From an uncultured Rhodocyclaceae bacterium (GTDB taxonomy: Bacteria > Pseudomonadota > Gammaproteobacteria > Burkholderiales > Rhodocyclaceae): a stretch of 18,328 nucleotides of DNA. The position numbers were made by a program, and so were the translations under genes. Below are positions 13,600 through 18,328 of the stretch, piece by piece. Under the pieces are notes generated by a model, which had not been told where the DNA came from, ran no database searches, and saw nothing but the letters and a program-made list of their open reading frames with translations. Within the stretch, counting starts at the first letter, position 1. Each line of letters begins with the position of its first letter. The stretch is from the NCBI GenBank assembly GCA_937892345.1, contig CALAGF010000045.1, positions 1 through 18,328 of the forward strand, in the 5' to 3' direction.

Positions 13600-15079
13600 G
13601 GGCAAAACGCCGGTATTGGATCGCTTCGGCAATATGCGGTGCGCTGACTGCCGTGCTGCCCGCGAGATCGGCAATGGTCCGTGCCACCTTTTGTACTCGA
13701 TGCCAGGCGCGGGCCGAGAGTCCCAATTGCCGACTGGCCTGGGTCAGCAAGTGCACCCCGGCCGGGTCGGGTGCGCAATAACGTTCGATGCCGGCGGTAT
13801 CCAGCCGCGAATTGCCCTCGCCCTGTCGGTCAAGCTGGCGTTGCCAGGCGGCAGCGACCCGCGCGCTCACCGTTGCCGATGACTCGCCGTCAGCTTGTCC
13901 CGCCATGCCTTCGGTCGGCACCGCAGGCACTTCGATGATCAGATCGATACGGTCGACAAAGGGGCCGGACAATTTTCCGCGATAGCGTGCGACTTGCTCC
14001 GGCGTACAGCGGCAGCGGGCTTCCCCGTGATAACCGCAGGGACAGGGATTCATCGCCGCGATCAATTGGAAAGCCGCAGGAAATTCCGCTTGCCGGGCAG
14101 CGCGGGCAATATGGACTCGGCCGCTTTCGAGGGGCTCGCGCAGGGTCTCGAGCACCTTGCGATCAAACTCCGGCAATTCATCCAGAAACAGGATGCCTTG
14201 ATGGGCGAGGCTGATTTCTCCGGGACGAGGCGGATTTCCGCCACCCACCAGTGCGACCGCCGATGCGGTGTGATGCGGGCTGCGCAGCACGCGTTGCCCA
14301 TAGCGGGCCGGGTGAAACTGGCCAACCAGCGACAGAATGGCAGCACTACTCCGGGCCGCAGCGCCGGACAAGGCCGGCATCAGCCCGGGCAGACGGGCGG
14401 CAAGCATGGACTTTCCCGATCCCGGCGGACCGAGCATCAACAGGGAATGTTGCCCTGCTGCAGCGATTTCAAGCGCACGCTTGGCCTGAGCCTGACCTCT
14501 GACTTCATTCAGGTCCGGGAAAATGGCGGGATTTTCCCTGTCTACCGTTGGCGGGGCAGGCAGTGACTGCCGATCACAGAGATGGGCACATACGGCAAGC
14601 AGCGAAGCCGCACCGAGTATTTTACCCGCACCACAATGTGCAGCCTCTTGCGCACTGGCTTCCGGCAGGATGAAGCAACGATTGTCCTCTGCCGCCTGCA
14701 GGGCCATGGCCAAGGCGCCCCGAATTGGCCGCAACTCGCCGGAAAGCGAAAGTTCGCCCGCGAATTCGTGCCCCTCAAGGCTGTTGGGCGGAATTTGTGC
14801 GCTCGCGGCAAGAATGCCGAGCGCAATGGGCAGATCGAAGCGCCCTGACTCCTTGGGCAGGTCGGCAGGTGCCAGATTCACCGTGATCCGTTTGCCGGGA
14901 AACTCAAAGCCGGAATTGACGATGGCCGCGCGAACGCGATCACGTGCTTCGCGAACTTCGGTATCCGGCAGACCAACCAGCGTCATGCCGGGCAGCCCGT
15001 TGGCGAGATGTACCTCAACCGTAACCAGCGGCGCATGCAGGCCGTCCAGCCCGCGACTGAGCGCAACCGCCAGTGCCAT
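13592..15079 (-). CDS. comM: ComM/YifB-family Mg-chelatase-like AAA+ ATPase
   Basis: ComM is a hexameric AAA+ helicase that promotes branch migration during natural transformation. The product is 495 residues, the typical length. An N-terminal Lon-like (ChlI) domain begins LVTVEVHLANGLPGMTLVGL, then Walker A GPPGSGKS (217-224), Walker B ILFLDE (296-301), and the Cys-rich NPCPCGYHGEARCRC insertion. The C-terminal helical domain (LGLSARAWHRVQKVARTIADL) is also typical. The gene starts six bases after ubiK and overlaps the transporter downstream. Presence of ComM hints at, but does not prove, competence. Confidence 0.96.
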   Translation of the reverse strand: MALAVALSRGLDGLHAPLVTVEVHLANGLPGMTLVGLPDTEVREARDRVRAAIVNSGFEFPGKRITVNLAPADLPKESGRFDLPIALGILAASAQIPPNSLEGHEFAGELSLSGELRPIRGALAMALQAAEDNRCFILPEASAQEAAHCGAGKILGAASLLAVCAHLCDRQSLPAPPTVDRENPAIFPDLNEVRGQAQAKRALEIAAAGQHSLLMLGPPGSGKSMLAARLPGLMPALSGAAARSSAAILSLVGQFHPARYGQRVLRSPHHTASAVALVGGGNPPRPGEISLAHQGILFLDELPEFDRKVLETLREPLESGRVHIARAARQAEFPAAFQLIAAMNPCPCGYHGEARCRCTPEQVARYRGKLSGPFVDRIDLIIEVPAVPTEGMAGQADGESSATVSARVAAAWQRQLDRQGEGNSRLDTAGIERYCAPDPAGVHLLTQASRQLGLSARAWHRVQKVARTIADLAGSTAVSAPHIAEAIQYRRFARG

Positions 15080-15085
15080 GGCGGT

Positions 15086-15331
15086 TTACTGGCCGCCGGC
15101 GCGGGATTTTTCCAGGGCCTCGACCCGGGCTTCAAGGGCCTGCAGGCGCTCCCGGGTACGGGCCAGAACCTGAGCCTGGATATCGAATTCCTCGCGGGTG
15201 ACCACATCCAGCTTGCCCAGCATGCCGTTGAGCATGGCCTTGGCGTTCTTCTCGATGTCTCTGGCCGGAGAATTGGCCAGCAGGGCGCTCATTTTGGCGC
15301 CGAAATCTTCCAGCATTTTGGGATCAATCAT
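15086..15331 (-). CDS. ubiK: Ubiquinone biosynthesis accessory factor UbiK (YqiC/BMFP family)
   Basis: This 81-residue protein begins with the family block MIDPKMLEDFGAKMSALL and ends in a coiled coil (EFDIQAQVLARTRERLQALEARVEALEK is heptad-like, about residues 48-75). UbiK assists aerobic ubiquinone synthesis with UbiJ and can bind membranes. I chose the ATG at 15331 because GGAGA precedes it at good spacing and it begins the conserved block; upstream in-frame starts add sequence unlike the family. comM follows after six bases. Confidence 0.92.
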   Translation of the reverse strand: MIDPKMLEDFGAKMSALLANSPARDIEKNAKAMLNGMLGKLDVVTREEFDIQAQVLARTRERLQALEARVEALEKSRAGGQ

Positions 15332-15353
15332 GATTTTCTCCATGGGGTGCACG

Positions 15354-15362
15354 AGTGTAGCA
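15354..15362 (-). promoter_or_regulatory. Candidate extended -10 promoter for ubiK-comM
   Basis: On the - strand, TGC-TACACT forms an extended -10 element (four of six -10 bases plus TG) about 22 bases before the ubiK start. No convincing -35 is seen at standard spacing. This is a by-eye call. Confidence 0.35.
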
Positions 15363-15421
15363 CAGCGGTATTTTTGCTGATTTTCACGACCGCTCGTCAA
15401 CGGTGCGTGACGATCTGTAAC

Positions 15422-15451
15422 TGCACCGTGATGGTGCGTTCATGTGGTGCA
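15422..15451 (+). promoter_or_regulatory. NtrC (NR-I) enhancer sites
   Basis: TGCACCGTGATGGTGCG (15422-15438) matches the NtrC dyad TGCACC-N5-GGTGCA in all but the last base. A second, degenerate site uses GGTGCA at 15446-15451, and another half-site GGTGCG lies at 15402-15407. They lie about 85-100 bases upstream of the predicted sigma-54 start point, a usual enhancer distance. Confidence 0.82.
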
Positions 15452-15501
15452 TTAGGCGAAATATCGGGTGAAAAGGTTTGATTTGAATCAAAAAAACGTA
15501 C

Positions 15502-15517
15502 TGGCACGGGTCGTGCT
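15502..15517 (+). promoter_or_regulatory. Sigma-54 promoter of the porin-glnK-amtB operon
   Basis: TGGCACGGGTCGTGCT has the invariant GG and GC separated by exactly ten bases and matches TGGCACG-N4-TTGCW except for one T. Transcription would start near 15528, about 53 bases before the porin ATG. With the NtrC sites upstream this indicates control by nitrogen limitation. Confidence 0.87.
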
Positions 15518-15580
15518 AAAGGAGTCTGTACAAATATTTTGTTTTTTTATTAACGACACTTCTGCTTTAGGAGAGAAATC

Positions 15581-16357
15581 ATGAAGAAGTCACTTATCGC
15601 CCTGGCCGTTGTCGGCACCTTTGCTGCCCCGGCATTTGCCGAAGAACCGGCAAGCCCGCACACCCTCACCGCAAACGTTGGCCTGACCTCCAACTACATC
15701 TTCCGTGGTATCAGCCAGAGCCAGCATCGTCCGGCGATCCAGGGTGGATTCGATTACAGCCACTCCAGCGGCCTGTACGCCGGTACCTGGGCTTCCAACG
15801 TGAACTGGGTGAGCCGCCCGGACTACAGCGCCAAGAACGGCAACTCCATGGAGTGGGACTTCTACGCGGGCTACCGTGGTGGCTTCGCTGATGATTTCAC
15901 CTATGACGTCGGCGCGATCCAGTATTACTACCCGGGTGACAAGAATGGCAACCCGACGGCGGATTCCACCGAAGTCTACCTCGGTCTGGGCTGGAAGTTC
16001 ATCTCCCTGAAGTACAGCTACTCCGTTTCCGAATATCTGTTCGGCTGGTCGAATTGGGCAGCTACCCGTGAAAAGAACCGGGGTTCCGGCTACCTCGACC
16101 TGTCTGCCAACTACGATCTGGGCAACGGCTGGGGCATTCAGGGCCACGTTGGTCACCAGAGCATCAAGAACAACGGTGAAGCGTCTTACACCGATTGGAA
16201 ACTTGGCGTAACCAAGGATGTTGGCTTCGGCGTTGTCGGTCTGGCATATACCGATACCAATGCCAAGACCTGCGGCAATTTGACCGCTGCCTACTGCTGG
16301 AACGGCAAGGATGTTGCCCAGGCTCGTGGCACGCTGTCCTTCTCCAAATCCTTCTAA
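15581..16357 (+). CDS. TorF-family putative outer membrane porin
   Basis: This 258-residue protein has a signal peptide (cleavage expected after AFA, residues 18-20). The mature part opens with LTANVGLTSNYIFRGISQSQ, the hallmark of the TIGR02001/TorF family. It consists of alternating amphipathic beta strands rich in Tyr, Trp and Gly and ends in Phe, as outer membrane barrels do. The family is poorly characterised; its place at the head of a glnK-amtB operon suggests uptake of a nitrogen compound across the outer membrane, which is an inference. AGGAGAG gives a strong ribosome-binding site. A hairpin separates it from glnK. Confidence 0.88.
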   Translation: MKKSLIALAVVGTFAAPAFAEEPASPHTLTANVGLTSNYIFRGISQSQHRPAIQGGFDYSHSSGLYAGTWASNVNWVSRPDYSAKNGNSMEWDFYAGYRGGFADDFTYDVGAIQYYYPGDKNGNPTADSTEVYLGLGWKFISLKYSYSVSEYLFGWSNWAATREKNRGSGYLDLSANYDLGNGWGIQGHVGHQSIKNNGEASYTDWKLGVTKDVGFGVVGLAYTDTNAKTCGNLTAAYCWNGKDVAQARGTLSFSKSF

Positions 16358-16370
16358 GCAAATTTGATCA

Positions 16371-16408
16371 ATCCCCTGCTGGCAGTCCGGCCGGCGCTGG
16401 CGGGGGAT
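16371..16408 (+). other. Intra-operon hairpin between porin gene and glnK
   Basis: ATCCCC (16371-16376) pairs with GGGGAT (16403-16408), and the stem continues inward with GC and wobble pairs to about 13 bp around a GC-rich loop. It is followed by TAAAAAAG rather than a T-run, so it is not a standard terminator. It may protect the porin mRNA 3' end or reduce read-through into glnK-amtB. Confidence 0.55.
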
Positions 16409-16440
16409 AAAAAAGTTTTAACCATATAGGGGAACTACCC

Positions 16441-16779
16441 ATGAAATTCGTTACCGCCATCATCAAGCCGTTCAAGCTTGACGAAGTGCGTGAAGCGCTG
16501 TCCGCCATCGGCGTTCAGGGCATCACCGTTACCGAAGTAAAGGGTTTCGGCCGGCAGAAGGGTCACACCGAGTTGTATCGGGGTGCCGAGTATGTCGTCG
16601 ATTTCCTGCCGAAGGTGAAGATCGAAGCTGCCGTCAAGGCTGAGCAGATCGATCAGGTCATCGAAGCCATCGAAAAGTCGGCAAGCACCGGCAAGATTGG
16701 TGACGGCAAGATCTTCGTTTTCGACCTTGAGCAAGTTGTTCGTATCCGCACCGGCGAAACCGGTGGCGACGCCCTTTAA
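16441..16779 (+). CDS. glnK: Nitrogen regulatory PII protein
   Basis: GlnK is a trimeric PII signal protein that binds ATP/ADP and 2-oxoglutarate and blocks AmtB when nitrogen is sufficient. The product is 112 residues, the standard length. The T-loop GRQKGHTELYRGAEYVVDFLPK contains Tyr51, the uridylylation site, and the C-terminal signature TGKIGDGKIFVFDLEQVVRIRTGE is intact. AGGGGA lies upstream of the ATG. amtB starts 11 bases after the stop, the classic glnK-amtB pairing, which supports GlnK over GlnB. Confidence 0.97.
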   Translation: MKFVTAIIKPFKLDEVREALSAIGVQGITVTEVKGFGRQKGHTELYRGAEYVVDFLPKVKIEAAVKAEQIDQVIEAIEKSASTGKIGDGKIFVFDLEQVVRIRTGETGGDAL

Positions 16780-16790
16780 GGAGTCCCGAG

Positions 16791-18269
16791 ATGAAACGCA
16801 TTTTTGCAATGCTGGCCCTGATGGGTGCGGTCGCCTTCGGGGCACCGGCCTGGGCCGAAGAAAAGGCTGCTGACGCTGCGGCGCCGGTTGCTGCCGCTGT
16901 TGCCGAAGCGCCAGCAGCGGTTGCAGCCCCGGCTGCTGCCGAAGCGGCTCCTGCCCCTGTGGTTCTCAGCAAGGCTGACAACGCCTGGATCATGGTTTGT
17001 GCTGCACTGGTTATCCTGATGTCGATTCCCGGGCTGGCACTCTTCTACGGTGGTCTGGTTCGCACCAAGAACATGCTGTCGGTGCTGATGCAGGTCTTTG
17101 TCGTTTTCTCGCTGATTTCGGTTCTGTGGGTGGTTTATGGCTACTCTGCCGCGTTCACCGAGGGTAATCAGTTCTTCGGCGTGCTCGACAAGCTCTTCCT
17201 GAAGGGTGTGACGCCGGAATCGCTGGGTGCGACCTTCTCCAAGGGCGTGGCGATTTCCGAACTGACTTTCGTGGTCTTCCAGGGGGCTTTTGCGGCGATT
17301 ACCTGCGGCCTGATCGTCGGTTCCTTCGCTGAACGTGCCAAGTTCTCCGCCATTCTGGTCTTCATGGTGATCTGGTTCACGCTGTCTTACATCCCGATGG
17401 CTCACATGGTCTGGTACTGGGCAGGTCCCGATGCCTACATTAACGCTGCGGCTGGTGAAGCTGCTGCCGCTACTGCCGGCTTCCTGTTCCAAAAGGGTGC
17501 GCTGGATTTCGCCGGTGGTACCGTGGTGCATATCAACGCCGCAGTTGCCGGTCTGGTGGGTGCCTACATGATTGGCAAGCGTACCGGCCTGGGTAATGTA
17601 TCGATGGCGCCGCACTCCCTGACCTTCACGATGATCGGTGCTTCCCTGCTGTGGTTCGGCTGGTTCGGTTTCAACGCCGGCTCCGCACTTGAAGCTTCCG
17701 GTGGCGCGGCATTGGCCATGGTTAACACCTGGGTTGCCACTGCTTGTGCAACGCTCTCCTGGATGATGGCCGAGTGGATGCTCAAGGGTAAGCCCTCCAT
17801 GCTGGGTGCCGCTTCCGGCGCCGTTGCTGGTCTGGTTGCGATTACCCCGGCAGCCGGCTTCGTCGGTGTCATGGGCGCGATCATCATCGGCCTGCTGGCT
17901 GGTGCTGTTTGCCTGTGGGGCGTCAGTGGCCTGAAGAAAATGCTTGGTGCAGACGATTCCCTGGACGTTTTCGGTGTGCATGGCGTAGGCGGCATTCTCG
18001 GCGCCTTGCTGACTGGGATTTTCGCTGATCCGGCACTGGGTGGCACCGGCGTCTATGACTACGTAGCCAATGCTGTCGCTCCGTACGACATGACCGCTCA
18101 GGTGATCAGTCAGTTCTGGGGTGTTGGTACCGCGATCGTCTGGTCGGGTGTCGTTTCCTTGGTGGCCTACAAGCTGGTTGATATCGTGATTGGTTTGCGT
18201 GTTTCTGAAGAAGAAGAGCGTGAAGGTCTTGACCTCACCTCGCACGGCGAAACGGCTTACCACCACTAA
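16791..18269 (+). CDS. amtB: Ammonium transporter AmtB with Ala/Pro-rich N-terminal linker
   Basis: AmtB is a trimeric inner membrane ammonium channel. The 492-residue product has a cleavable signal peptide (cleavage near AWA, residues 20-22), then about 35 residues rich in Ala, Pro and Glu, then eleven expected membrane helices. Conserved features are GLALFYGGLVR (81-91), D239 in GALDFAGGTVVHI, and the pore twin histidines H247 and H397, spaced 150 residues apart as in E. coli H168/H318. The Ala/Pro linker makes it longer than the 428-residue E. coli protein. AAGGAG overlaps the glnK stop and serves as ribosome-binding site. The C-terminal tail (GLDLTSHGETAYHH) resembles the GlnK-contacting tail of related proteins. 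Confidence 0.97.
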   Translation: MKRIFAMLALMGAVAFGAPAWAEEKAADAAAPVAAAVAEAPAAVAAPAAAEAAPAPVVLSKADNAWIMVCAALVILMSIPGLALFYGGLVRTKNMLSVLMQVFVVFSLISVLWVVYGYSAAFTEGNQFFGVLDKLFLKGVTPESLGATFSKGVAISELTFVVFQGAFAAITCGLIVGSFAERAKFSAILVFMVIWFTLSYIPMAHMVWYWAGPDAYINAAAGEAAAATAGFLFQKGALDFAGGTVVHINAAVAGLVGAYMIGKRTGLGNVSMAPHSLTFTMIGASLLWFGWFGFNAGSALEASGGAALAMVNTWVATACATLSWMMAEWMLKGKPSMLGAASGAVAGLVAITPAAGFVGVMGAIIIGLLAGAVCLWGVSGLKKMLGADDSLDVFGVHGVGGILGALLTGIFADPALGGTGVYDYVANAVAPYDMTAQVISQFWGVGTAIVWSGVVSLVAYKLVDIVIGLRVSEEEEREGLDLTSHGETAYHH

Positions 18270-18328
18270 GTTCGTAAGCGCCCGGCAAACCCATCTGTAA
18301 ATTGACGCGCTAGACCGCGAAGATCGTG

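Noticed and set aside
15486..15498. AATCAA followed by an A-run between the NtrC sites and sigma-54 promoter as an IHF site
   Set aside because: The first half fits WATCAA but the TTR half is missing, so the match is too weak to list, although IHF bending would be plausible there.
16380..16395. TGGCAG...GGC upstream of glnK as a second sigma-54 promoter
   Set aside because: The GG and GC are separated by eleven rather than ten bases, and the sequence is part of the hairpin stem and loop.

Overview
The window is GC-rich (roughly 60-65% by eye), densely coded DNA from a respiring Gram-negative bacterium. The gene set (membrane formate dehydrogenase with a full Sec-insertion set, a TorF-type porin ahead of glnK-amtB, and UbiK-ComM) fits a betaproteobacterium, most likely of the Rhodocyclaceae (Dechloromonas/Azonexus type). 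That placement is an inference from gene content. There is no CRISPR array, insertion sequence or phage gene, and no stretch over 300 bases lacks a gene.

Region 1 (1-10903, all + strand) concerns formate oxidation and its cofactors. It holds the 3' part of the formate dehydrogenase alpha subunit gene, then the complete beta (Fe-S) and gamma (cytochrome b) subunits. Two successive terminator-like hairpins separate these from fdhE, selA, a Tat-exported flavocytochrome-c/sulfide-dehydrogenase-like flavoprotein, selB and the tRNA-Sec gene selC. Directly behind selC come a GcvH-like (lipoyl-carrier fold) protein, a DsrE-like protein with one conserved Cys, and mobA. FdhE, SelA, SelB and SelC serve enzyme maturation and Sec insertion, and MobA makes the bis-MGD cofactor. 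The flavoprotein, GcvH-like and DsrE-like genes have no established part in this pathway and are the most interesting passengers.

Region 2 (10913-12417) holds two - strand genes: a lipoprotein with two BamE/SmpA-like repeats and an unrecognised 174-residue protein. The start of the latter contains a perfect 18-bp palindrome with a parS (ParB-binding) core. A divergent single-domain rhodanese gene follows, with a 9-bp hairpin in the shared upstream region.

Region 3 (12397-15331, - strand) is a compact unit, ubiK-comM-Bcr/CflA transporter. The transporter gene ends inside the rhodanese gene in convergent orientation.

Region 4 (15332-18328, + strand) is a nitrogen-scavenging operon: TorF-family porin, PII protein GlnK and ammonium channel AmtB. 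Upstream lie a well-formed NtrC site and a sigma-54 promoter (GG-N10-GC), so the operon is probably switched on under nitrogen limitation. The last 59 bases after amtB show nothing I can recognise.
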